Shown here: one piece after another, positions 12,701 through 22,489 of the stretch | How the letters are laid out: each line of letters starts with the position of its first letter | Numbering within the stretch: the stretch's first letter is position 1 | NCBI GenBank assembly: GCA_047967505.1 | Contig: CM106538.1 | DNA: 64,000 nucleotides | Source: Dipteris shenzhenensis | Lineage: Eukaryota; Polypodiophyta; Polypodiopsida; Gleicheniales | Reading direction: 5' to 3' (one strand) | Notes under the pieces: model-generated | The model's input: only the letters and a program-made list of their open reading frames with translations | What the model was told of the DNA's origin: nothing | The model's database searches: none | Position numbers and translations under genes: made by a program

Positions 12701-12839
12701 AAAAAGGCTAGTCTAATTTTGAGTTTTGAAATGAGGAAAGCTTTTGGGCAACAACCGTATCATATTGCATGGCTTGGCTGAATCTTGCAATTTTCATTTT
12801 GTAAAGCTTTATGTGTTTTGAATACTTATGAAGGAGTAT

Positions 12840-14560
12840 TCAATCAACGCGCGATTTCCTCGAGCCTCTCGAGGCTCAAGGCTTTTGCAGTTGCAGGCCG
12901 TTGCTTCCACGTAAATGAACGGAAAGTGTTGTTGGAGCCAGTCCAGCTTCGAAGCAACGGTTCGATCGAAATTTCACGCGAAAGTTTCAGTGGAGGCACA
13001 TATATATATATATATTCGGGTTGATCACCTATGGCTTCAAGGGTGTCTCCCAGATCTCGACACCACCATAATAATGTAAAATGGTTGGATTCCAAAAGTT
13101 TCCGCATAACTCCAAATTTTGTCACATAGATATTAGCTTGGGCCTCTTCCAGATCAGCTTGAATCTTGCTTCACGACTTTGTCCCGCTCTTTCATCGTCC
13201 TTTCAGTCTCTCATCTCAGAATTCCTTGTCTCCTTGCTTTGATTTCGCGAGCCCTAGGCTAGTCATAATTTCTTCGTCGTGTGTGTTGTGTACGCGACAA
13301 TATCTGCTTCTAATCTCCGCAGGCAGCCTAGTATCTATCTACTTCCTGGCAAAGTGCGCTACGTATGGACAAAACCCCCACAGCGTTGTTTCGCTGCACG
13401 CAACGCAATATAGGCCAAGTGTCGAGCCGATAAGTGGCCAGGGGGGACTATCTTCCGAGGGGACGCCTATTAGCTCGCGGGTTCTATCCTTGTAATACGA
13501 ACGGCGCTGTGAAAAAACATGGGGCTACATGGCAACGTTCTGCTACAAGTCCTGGGGTAAAACAGGAGGTGAACTGCAACTCTAACTTCCAACTGGGTCC
13601 GGATTCCAATTTCCAACTTCCAAAAACAGTGGGCAAGGCCAGCAAGAAACGAGCTGAACTGCTGAAGCCTGAGGGCCTCCTTTTCATTTGAGTCCCTCGA
13701 TTGACGCTCTTTTGGATAGTCTAGCCTGTAGAGTACCCACGGGACAGAAGAAAGGCATCGCATCACGGATTCACGCTGAACAACTGCTCGAGCGGTCATC
13801 ATGTCTTCTGTTTTAAGACGCACGGATGAGGTCACAGAAACAAATGCCATCGGCTTCCCGAGAGTCAGCTAGATTCGAGCTGATGGGCGCCGGCACCGGC
13901 ATGACTGCTGCAGGCGCGTGGAAAAGGTGATTGGAGCTCGCGATTCCTCGAACTAAAATAACGTGCTGCGGTAGTGATACAAGCGCTGATTCAATCAGAG
14001 AGATTCCAACTGGATTGGCTCCCGTGGGGGAATAAATGCAAGTGCGAATGGAAACTAGGCACTGGGCGATGGCAAATGGGCAGAGGGATGCAGCATTGCA
14101 GAGGAGGAGCCGAAAGGACGCCATAGCCAAAACACCCTTGAATCTGCAAAGGCTCAAAAGCTCCTCTGTGCGCCTAAGCACTATAAACTAGACAGTACAC
14201 AGTGAAGACGATGGCTGATGATGTCGGCGCACCCCTGCAAGCACACGCGCGTGTACTTCTCGGGGCATAGGAGTCAGCGCTGCTGCTGACGCGGCTCACG
14301 ATCCTGTGGAACTCGGGCGTGCGCTCTTGTGAATATCATTTTTAACGGTAGGCCACGTCATCCGTGAGCTCGCCATGCGGCGTGACCCTTGAATCAGCCG
14401 TAGGGGCAGTTAGCGCTGCCCTATCCATTATTATTATAATTGTGACATTTGGGACGGTTCCGGCCCCGGTACCGTACCTGCCTTGTCCCGAGGCTCGGTG
14501 CCTGCCGAGCCTCGCACGTTCTTCCTTTTTTACCATAATTTGAAATTCCAGCTTTTGCCC
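12840..14560. promoter_or_regulatory. CpG-rich island, possible regulatory or first-exon region
   Basis: From about 12.84 kb the sequence changes abruptly to G+C-rich DNA with frequent CpG (for example GCGCGTGG, GGGCGCCGGCACCGG, CACACGCGCGTG), and it returns to AT-rich DNA after about 14.56 kb. Surrounding TE-derived DNA has very few CpGs. Plant regulatory words are present, such as CCACGTCATCC at 14351 and a TATA-like CTATAAAC near 14180. No long frame with known domains is open on either strand. It could be an unmethylated promoter or first-exon region of a host gene, or a recently inserted LTR or leader of an unknown element. The inference rests on composition only. Confidence 0.35.
13813..14181 (-). 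CDS. Hypothetical ORF inside the CpG-rich island
   Basis: An open frame of 122 codons on the minus strand starts MLRRTEELLSLCRF and continues with a hydrophobic stretch (about residues 18-45, MASFRLLLCNAASLCPFAIA). It overlaps the 126-codon minus-strand frame at 13470-13850 at its 3' end. I recognise no family. An N-terminus of this type could be a signal or organelle-targeting sequence, but codon use gives no clear support. It is as likely a chance frame in G+C-rich DNA, where stops are rarer. Confidence 0.15.
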   Translation of the reverse strand: MLRRTEELLSLCRFKGVLAMASFRLLLCNAASLCPFAIAQCLVSIRTCIYSPTGANPVGISLIESALVSLPQHVILVRGIASSNHLFHAPAAVMPVPAPISSNLADSREADGICFCDLIRAS

Positions 14561-15299
14561 CACGCTCCCCACGCATGCCCCCATTCCTATGAATTTTGTC
14601 CTTCCAAGCTCCCCACGCACACCTTGCCTCTCTAAATGCCCCCCCTCATCCCCCTTACCCCTTTCTCTATCACATGGCAAATGCTTTCTCCATCACATGC
14701 CCATTGCTTCCTCCCTTCTCCTCATCACATGGCATGCTGCTCGTACTCCGCTTCTCAACCTCATAAGATTTCATTGCCTTGCATGCCTGAATCAACCTCG
14801 ATATCCAATAACACATTTTAATTCCCACTTTCCACACGCCCTGTTAGACCATTCTCAGCCACCACCATTGCACTTTTAATGCACTCAAGTGGCTTAGCTT
14901 CCATCAATGTAGTGGACAACTAATCATAAGGTGCAATGTCAACACCGACCTCGCCTTCAGCATAGATGTGCTTCCCCCTCTCCAAATTAAATTACATAAA
15001 CTTGCCTCAGTCAATGCATTATCGAGCTTCCAAATTACAAAGAAAACATTTTGGAAAGCATCTCCTTTCGATGGACTAAAGTAATGTCGGTATGCCATCC
15101 ATTAAATATTAATTACAAGCAAGTTGACACCTTGCTCACCAGAAGCATACTAAAGCACCAACTTTGGATCCACCATTTACAACAAAGACACATCAATTGT
15201 TGCATCGTATAAACACTTCACTCACCATGTAACATTAATGTTCACGTCTTGGTATACATCATGCATTACCTATGATTTTATAGGTCTTATCACAAATTC
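14561..15299. other. No recognisable gene; C/T-rich patch
   Basis: A C- and T-rich patch (about 14590-14860) keeps overlapping proline- and serine-rich frames open, and I take these as compositional. The rest is AT-rich without domains. Confidence 0.5.
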
Positions 15300-15309
15300 C
15301 AATGAAGAG

Positions 15310-15424
15310 AACATCATCCTCATCCTCATCCTCATCCTCATTATCATCATTATTGTCATCATGTTGTCATCATCATTACCATCCCCCCCCCCCCCCCTCT
15401 CCCTCCCTCCCTCCCTCCCTCCCT

Positions 15425-15468
<44 letters not shown>

Positions 15469-15690
15469 CATGCACACACATGCATCATGCACACACACAT
15501 GCATCTTGCACACACACATGCATCTTGCACACACACATGAGCATGTGCATGCACACACATATGTATCATGCATACACACACATGCACATGCACACACACA
15601 TGTACATGCCTGCATAGACGTACATGTGCACATGCATAGGTGCTTACACACGCACGCAAAAGCCCACACAGAGAGAGAAGAAGAAGAAGA
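15310..15690. repeat. Compound microsatellite (TCCTCA/ATC, poly-C, CCCT, CT, CACATGCA)
   Basis: In order: (TCATCC)n and ATC triplets to about 15380; a run of about 14 C; (CCCT)n; (CT)n to about 15466; then a (CACACACATGCATCTTG)-like block to about 15660; then a short (GAAGAA)n. The 17-19 bp unit containing ACACATGCATC is repeated four times between 15475 and 15540. Open frames on both strands here are artefacts. Confidence 0.93.
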
Positions 15691-15699
15691 AGAAGAGTT

Positions 15700-17373
15700 T
15701 ACAATAGTTTATTCCAATTTTCTTACATTCTTTATGTGTGTCTAAATGGCAATTGTGATAGTTCTAGGAAGGGATGCATTTTTATTTTTGTCGCTATAAG
15801 AGATTTATAAAACCATCAAAAGTAGTAATCAAAATTTGAGGTAGATTTTTTGGTTTTGAGACCCATTCCTCCTTCAAATTTTAGTTTGTAGGGTCTAAAA
15901 TGGAACACTACAAATATTCGATTTGACAATGCATTTTTGAAGCCATGCCACCTGCCAATGCGATGACCCGAGCAATCACATGCCACATGCCATTAGTGAT
16001 GATCTGAGCAATCACAATGATATGAAAGATATATCAAGTGATGGTTAGGCAAGGTTCTTTTTTCTTTAGGAACTTTCAACATGAATGTAGGAGGTTTGCA
16101 TATACAACACCTAATTGGAAGCCACAAATTTCTCAATCACACCATTAGATTTAGCTACTCCTTTTGTATGAAAGGAGTGGACACGTGGTCGCAAGTAGAT
16201 AGTAGACCACTTGAGGACCCATCTCACTAACAAATGATGAGCAAATAGAAATAGGACACAAGTGCACTACTTGATGTGCCATGCAACAAGGGCATGCAAT
16301 CAACAATGGAACAAGTAATTAAAATACCAATAGACCATCTTGAGGGATGCAACCAACATACAGTTGAAAGCATAGCAAGGAATGGCCATGGACCCAAGCA
16401 TTGCTCAAACCCTCCAAAAAAGGGCCAAAGAAATCCCAGTCCGACAAGGATATGCACAATGCTTAGAGTACATGTTAGACCTTGTTGAGTTGCACAATGA
16501 CTTACTTATTGTAGACCTGATCACTGAGAATGAAGGAGATGTGAGAAGAAAGAGTAGGAGAATATTTTAGGGGAGAGAGGAGGTTGATGACTAATCTAAG
16601 GAAAAGCTGGTGGGAGAGGACCTCCAACAAAAGGAGTCCACCTAGACGAGGGTATAACATCGAGTTATAGTTCAAATAGTTTTGCTCGAAAGAAACAAGG
16701 GAGATGGTGGGAGCACCACCACTAGCAAAAGAAGTCTACCCACGAGGAGGGCATAGTAGAGCTAAAGTTCAAGAAGTCTTGTTTGAAGAAACTATAGTGG
16801 GATATGAGAAGACCATGATGCAAAAGATGTGAAAATGCATGGACCAAGTTCTCCTATGGACCCTAATCTACTCTAATGACAATACTAATCTAAGGTGGAT
16901 GAATCCTAAGAGTGATCATGATCTATAACTCAAGTCAATTAGGTTCCAAGATGGATTAGCTTGGACTAATAACGAGAATCTTGAGATAGTGCAAAGTGCT
17001 TGATTAATATTACTTCAAATGAACCTCCCTTTTATAGAAGTGGGTACTTACATCCATGTGCATGCTCACATGTGGGATATCTCCTCCATGCCATGTGGTA
17101 GCTTGCCCTTTACTCATATCTTTTCTCTACATGTGCTCATGGCACCACATCTCTCAAGACCTCCCCTTGGTGCCATGATACTTGGCTACTACAAGGTGGT
17201 CAAATGTGAGTTACAAGATCAAATCCTTCCCTAGGTGGTTACATGGCTACTCTCAGGTGGTCAGGTTTGATTACAAGAATATAGGCTAAAGGTGGAAAGG
17301 CTTTTGCTTCTCAATACATGTTGTTCTTGTCATTCTACTCATGGCTTGATGATGACTCCACGTAGTTGACCTG
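15700..17373. other. No recognisable gene; degenerate 95-bp repeat
   Basis: Two degenerate copies of a 95-bp segment lie at about 16613 and 16708, both holding AAAAG(G/A)AGTC(C/T)ACC and ending TCGAAAGAAAC / TGAAGAAAC. A 62-codon frame at 16382-16570 has no family. The segment near 17040-17157 ends GTGCTCATGGCACCACATCTCTCA and resembles the end of the LTR at 48777-49114, so an old LTR fragment may sit here. Confidence 0.45.
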
Positions 17374-17935
17374 CTAGTTCTTCAATATGCAATCTTCTTC
17401 CTTGTGTCCCATCTTCTTGCAATGGTGACACAGTGGTTTGTTCTTCAGTCTGCAATCACTTTGATAGTGACCCATCCTTTCGCAATGGTAGCACTTCGTT
17501 GATGTTTTACTAAACAATGCTTGTTCTTCATTATAGCTATTTTGTGTTGATGTAGATGTCAATGTCGATGCCTTTAACTCTTTCTTTTTCAAGAAGAGAG
17601 GATACACATTCCTCAAACTTTGGATCTATTAAATTCTTCAAAGTGGTTGTCAGTGAGCTATACTTTGTAGGCATGCTTTTAAGGAGAATCGCAAGTGCAT
17701 CTTTTTCCCCTACTTTTGCATTTATGCCTTCTAGTTGGGTCATAATGCTTTTTATTTTGTTGACAAATTGTGCCATGGATTCATTGAAGCCCATGTGCAA
17801 ACCTTAGGATTCAATCTGAAGATGGATTTTTTGGTTTTTGGCTTTTGCACCAAACACTGTGTTCAACTCATCCCATGCATCTTTGGCATGATCCTTAGAG
17901 TCTACATGATGAATTATGTTTGGTCCCAAGTGCAA
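17374..17935 (-). pseudogene. Copia gag, C-terminal part with two zinc knuckles
   Basis: The minus strand encodes the distal part of a Ty1/copia gag. First comes the conserved region (DAWDELNTVFG, then FVNKIKSIMTQLEG ... LLKSMPTKYSSL ... SSLLEKERVK). After a frameshift near 17560-17600 there are two CCHC zinc knuckles, CYHCERMGHYQSDC and CHHCKKMGHKEEDC, near 17500-17380. Two adjacent knuckles are less common in copia gag than one. Gag forms the virus-like particle and its knuckles bind the RNA. The frame ends soon after at 17374, and no protease follows. The N-terminal half of the same gag is at 18454-18630, displaced by an inserted RT fragment. Confidence 0.8.
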
Positions 17936-18453
17936 ACCAATGAGTGATAGTGCTGCTTCGTCTCGTACGAGAGCAGCTGTCCAAAAAGAGCATGCTAGTT
18001 TTGTTGCTTATGCTTTACTTGCTACAGCATGCAATGAAGAGCCCTTATGTCATCAAGATGCCTTTCAGAATGATTGTTGGATGAAGGCCATGCAAGGTGA
18101 ATTGGATTCTATCCATCAAAATAACACTTGGGAGTTGTGTGATTTGCCTTATGGCAAGAATGCCATTGGAACTAAGTGGATTTACAAAATCAAACGAAAA
18201 GCTGATGGTTCAATGGACTGTTACAAAGCCCATCTTGTAACTAAGGGCTATGCTCAGCAGCATGGCATTGACTTTGAGGAGACTTTTGCTCCCACTTCCA
18301 GGATTACTACTATTAACATTGTTAATGCAACTGCAAATTTTAAAATTGATTTGTAGCAGACATTTGCTATGTCTAATCTTGGTCTTCTGCACTACTATCT
18401 AGGCATCCAATTTGCTAGCAGTGAGGGGGGCATTTTGATATCACAATCCAAGT
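17936..18453 (+). pseudogene. Copia reverse-transcriptase fragment inserted in opposite orientation in gag
   Basis: The plus strand encodes the start of a copia RT: an N-terminal leader, then WMKAMQGELDSI, NTWELCDLP, GTKWIYKIKRKADGS, VTKGYAQQHGIDFEETFAP. After TTINIVNATANFKIDL a stop follows, and the frame then jumps to the far end of the RT domain (MSNLGLLHYYLG, ISQSKY). The palm region with the YVDD active site is therefore missing. The fragment lies between two copies of CCAAGT (17936-17941 and 18448-18453) inside a gag reading the other way. It cannot encode an active enzyme. Confidence 0.82.
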
Positions 18454-18630
18454 ACAATGGATAGCTTTTGCAGCATTTTGGTTTCCTTCCAGGCATCATT
18501 TTGTGCAATGGGAATGTCTTCTTTTATAGTCAAGAGATACCTCATTTGTGTAGACCAGGTGTGAAATCCTTCCCCGGTGAACTTCTTAATAGTTGGGGTG
18601 CGTATTGCCATTGCAAACGTCTTATAGTTG
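18454..18630 (-). pseudogene. Copia gag, N-terminal part
   Basis: On the minus strand a frame containing MAIRTPTIKKF, then TGEGFHTWSTQMRYLL and a DAWKE motif matches the start of copia gag proteins (K-F-x-G-x-x-F-x-x-W). Its end (KLSIVLG) joins smoothly to the residues encoded at 17935 (LGPNIIHHVD) when the intervening RT fragment is ignored, showing that both pieces were one gag. The larger open frame (to 18809) extends upstream into non-coding sequence; the likely start Met is near 18615. The initial LTR and primer site are not visible. Confidence 0.75.
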
Positions 18631-18809
18631 AGGATACTTTCAAATTTGGCAGTGTCTAATTGCATACATAAAATGTGAGTTGACAGGCACACAGAGCTTG
18701 AAAAACTGATTATTTTTCCCTTTTGGAGCGCATGCAAATTCTTTCTGGATTGAGAGTTATGGCTTGTCGAAGCTTTTATGAAGAAAGAAGAGGCATGATC
18801 ATGTGGCAC

Positions 18810-19899
18810 AAGGGGAATTCACATGCTGCCAATACACTGTGCTTAGCAGGGGCTATGGGCTTAGGTGGTTGCATGATGATGTGGCATTAACCTAACCCTA
18901 ATACTTAACCATGGTTTAACTTGGCCACACCCACACCAACCTTATCTGCCACGTGTCCTATCAAAGGACTACCACGTGGCCTAAGGTCTATACCTTAGGC
19001 AAATCTTTGCCAAGGAGCTAACATTGTGGAAGCTGTAGTCAATGCTGGATTTTTTGTAGTTGCACTATGAAAGCTGTAGTCGACGTCGGCCATTGGACCT
19101 ACATGTCGACCGACCTGCTCTAGGCTCTCCCACTATACCTTTTGTACTAGTTCAGGTAGCTTCTTTCTTGTTATGTATTGCCGCAGCCCTTGTGCCCATC
19201 GGCCAGCCATTGCTACTGGCATGAGTGGCCCATGTGGCTGCCCTAAATTCAATACAAGATCTATGTGCTGTCCATGTGGCAGCCAACTGCTACCCACATG
19301 GAATCCCTAAACCTCCCCTCTCCCCCGCCCCCCCCATCATATACAGTAAGTCTTCCTCCCCAATGTCCTCCTCATATGGGAGCTCACAAGTGAAGAGGTG
19401 ACCATCATATTCCAATAGAAGGCTCTACGTCGCAAGTCCATGTTGTGTAATTTTAAGGCTCTTTCATCTCTCCTGTTCTCTGACCATATCTTGTTCCCCT
19501 CTAGCAGGAGTAGGAAATCTTGGTTTGCCAATCCCTTGCCCTAGGACATTTAGATCAAGATAAAGGGGATTTGGGACAATGCATTAAGAACACAAAAGGG
19601 TGGCCCTTTCTAGAGCAAAGAGAAGACAAGTTCTAGAAGATCAGTTTAAGGTTTTGACCTTGGACTTCTCTAAAGAGGGACAATCAAGACTAAGATTGAT
19701 AAAGGAGCATGTTAAGAAGGAATAGTCCATCATGATTCAGGAACAGAATATCTATATAAGAGGATACAGGTTCTAGAGGATCAGTTTAAGGTTTTGACCT
19801 AGGACTGCTCTGAAGAGGGACAATCAAATCTAGGAAGCCATCTCTTTTTTTCTCTACGTCTTGTTAGTGTGAAGAATTTATCTCTTGTGATGTACCTTG
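18810..19899. other. No recognisable gene; 140-bp spaced repeat
   Basis: A segment of about 60 bases starting TTCTAGAAGATCAGTTTAAGG at 19631 recurs at 19771, so the period is 140. Otherwise no domains. The 19060-19320 part is C-rich and contains a C run at 19328. Confidence 0.55.
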
Positions 19900-20930
19900 C
19901 TCCTCCTCATGTATGAAAATCAATCATGTATGGGGTTCTCATGTTCAACTACACAATTTTCTCAATCATGTTCCCTTACTATCCTAAAATCCTCAATTGG
20001 TAACCTTTTATTGCACAAATTAATGGAACCGTGCAAACAACAAACAACAAAGGTGCCAATGGGCATCCTTGCCGGATAGATCTATATAACTCAAACTTGC
20101 CCACCACACCACCACTGATACACAGAATGGTGGAGGCATTACCAAAGAGAGTACAAACCTTTCTGACTAGATTAGCACCAAACCCCAAATGTTCAAGCAC
20201 CGCCTTAAGAATAAACCATGAGATCCAATCGTAAGCCTTATCAAAGTATACCCCCAATACCATACATTTTCGACCGGAAGCCAAGGCAAAATCCAAAATA
20301 GAGGAGACGTTAAGGATATCTTCTAGAATGTCCTGGCCTTTAATGGAACCATTATCTTCTTTATCCACAAGCTACAAGCACACCGTTTGCACTCTGATAG
20401 TGAGAGCTTTAGCAATCAATTTGTAAGAGATATTAAGCATCGTAATTGGCCTCCAATCATGAACTCTCAGCCTGTCTGAATGCTTAGGGAGCAATTTGAG
20501 TAACCCAGCATTCATGTCCTAAAAAATACTACCCCGTTCCACTGAGGCATATGCCATATTAACAAAGTCACATTTAAGAAGATTCCAAAAATGTTTATAA
20601 AACTCAACCAAAAAACCATCGGGGCTAGGAGACTTATTCTTTCTCTTGAGACTCGCTGCATCCTCAAATTCTTGAAGAGAAAAAGGATGAGCTGAATTGG
20701 CTCTTTGTTCATCCGAAAGCCTCGGCTTAATTGGGGCCAAAATCCAATCCACATTCTATTGCCAATCCATGTCTATACCCAGTTTGGAACTAACCATAGT
20801 AGCCAACTCTTTTTGAAAGTCTCCAGCCACTTGTCAAAAGTCAGTTACTAGGTTACCATTCTCATCTTGAACCCTGTCAATTAGCTCACGAACAATAGAA
20901 TAATTGTATGACTTCGAGGTGATGGACTCT
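19900..20930 (-). pseudogene. L1-type LINE reverse transcriptase fragment
   Basis: The minus strand, read with frameshifts, gives the N-terminal half of a non-LTR (L1-clade) reverse transcriptase. In order: YNYSIVRELIDRVQDENGN near 20920; LKRKNKSPSPDGFLVEFYKH near 20640-20580; HDWRPITMLNISYKLIAKAL near 20460-20400; FDKAYDWISW near 20250; RSIRQGCPLAPLLFVV near 20060. The sequence fades soon after. The FADD active site is not recognisable at the left end and the endonuclease is absent. This is a doubly truncated dead copy. LINEs copy themselves by nicking target DNA and priming reverse transcription there. Confidence 0.85.
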
Positions 20931-21030
20931 CAACTATTCCAAAGTGAGATTTACAAGGTATAAATTGTGAACCCTTATAATTGAGCAACAGTATCCTTTT
21001 AAAGATATCATCGCACACTTGGCCAATGTT

Positions 21031-21196
21031 CATTCTTTCAAATAAGAATGTTGGGAGTAGAAGAATGAAATTCTAAATGGTTGCTTACACTAAAGAAGTT
21101 TGGATGGGTTTACCATTCTTTCAAATAAGAATGCTGGGAGTAGAAGAATGAAATTCTAAATGGTTGCTTACACTAAAGAAGTTTGGATGGGTTTAC
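21031..21196. repeat. 83-bp perfect-but-one tandem duplication
   Basis: Two head-to-tail 83-bp units (21031-21113, 21114-21196) differ by a single T/C change. The near identity suggests a recent event. No gene lies across it. Confidence 0.95.
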
Positions 21197-22489
21197 CATG
21201 ATAATCTAGTTTAATTCCCCTGGGGTCAATGGGGTCTGGTCCTTCCAAATATGCATTCTGTTGCACTCTAAAATATACAGTGGTCCCCATCCAAGGGGTC
21301 AAATGCATACAAACCCTATCAACACTAGCACTCATAGTGAAATGAGAAATTATTTTAGAACCCGAATTGACTTTGAAAGATGTTGCTAAAGATTTGGTAG
21401 AGGATTCCAGGTCAGATGGTTTGAAATTTTGAGTATACCTTCTACTCAGCTTGCCTCCCTACTAAGTGTTCTAACTTTAGGAAGTTCTGGAGGTTGGGAA
21501 AGGGTTTCCCTAAACTGCCTGTGGGTGGCAACCAAAACTATTAACCCTATGTAGCTATAATCAACTAGCTCCTAAGCCTTATTATAATCAGTACATTCTA
21601 CAGTAATAAAGATAAGGCTACGTCATTGGGATCATCATTTAGGTATCTCTCATTAGCTTGCAAGCCTGGGGCACCAATAGGAGCATGGATAGGAGCCATG
21701 GGGAGATATGGAGGTAATGGGGCTGGATTTTGGCCCCAATGCTACACGAAGTCAGAGAGGTTTCTATACCACAAAGGTTGTGGTATGAGGGCTACGGTCA
21801 ACAGATTAGTGAGGCATCTATTTCCTAGGCATGCTTGATGAATCAAGTGGAGTTGATGGCCTTGTTTTGGCACTGGTTCTCCATCAAATCTTGCACAAGG
21901 CTAGTTGATCATGGGACAGGTCTCACACTTGCTTCTAAAAGTCAAGTACATTGCCTATAATTGTGCCTTTTCTACTATTTAGGTTCAACAGTGCCCATGA
22001 TGTGTAGATTGCAAACATGGTAAGGTCAGGGTTGATGTGGAGAAGGTGAAGTTGTGGGTGCACGATTTTGGTGCCTTGTTGGAGTCAAACTGATAGCTAA
22101 GAGACAAAAGTTGTAGATGCACAAGAGGAAGTGAGAGCAAGAACAAAGCATACATTGGACACCCTTGATTCCAGGTGAAGAAGTGAAGTGGCAAGGATAG
22201 GTGGGTTCCCGAAAACATGGGGACAGACACTGGAGGTAGAGTACCTCCAAACCTAGCTCTCTCACATGGTACTGTTGATGTGACACCACCTTTTGCATGG
22301 ATTCAACATGGACTTCTATGACAATGACATTTTGAATGGAGATCCTTCACAGTTTCTGCTACTAAAAGAGATAAATTCCTCACCACCTTCGAAGAATGGA
22401 TGATCAAGATCTCTCATTGCAAGCCCTCTCTCTCCAACCGTTGGTAGTAGAGACACCAAATAGATTGCAAGGCCCTCATACGTAGGGTG
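21197..22489. other. No recognisable gene
   Basis: Several overlapping open frames of 70-90 codons are present on both strands (for example 21985-22298), but none shows a known domain. The region separates two LINE fragments of opposite orientation. Confidence 0.5.

Noticed and set aside
15238-15745. Pro/Ser- and Arg/Glu-rich ORFs up to 147 codons
   Set aside because: They are translations of a compound microsatellite in several frames.
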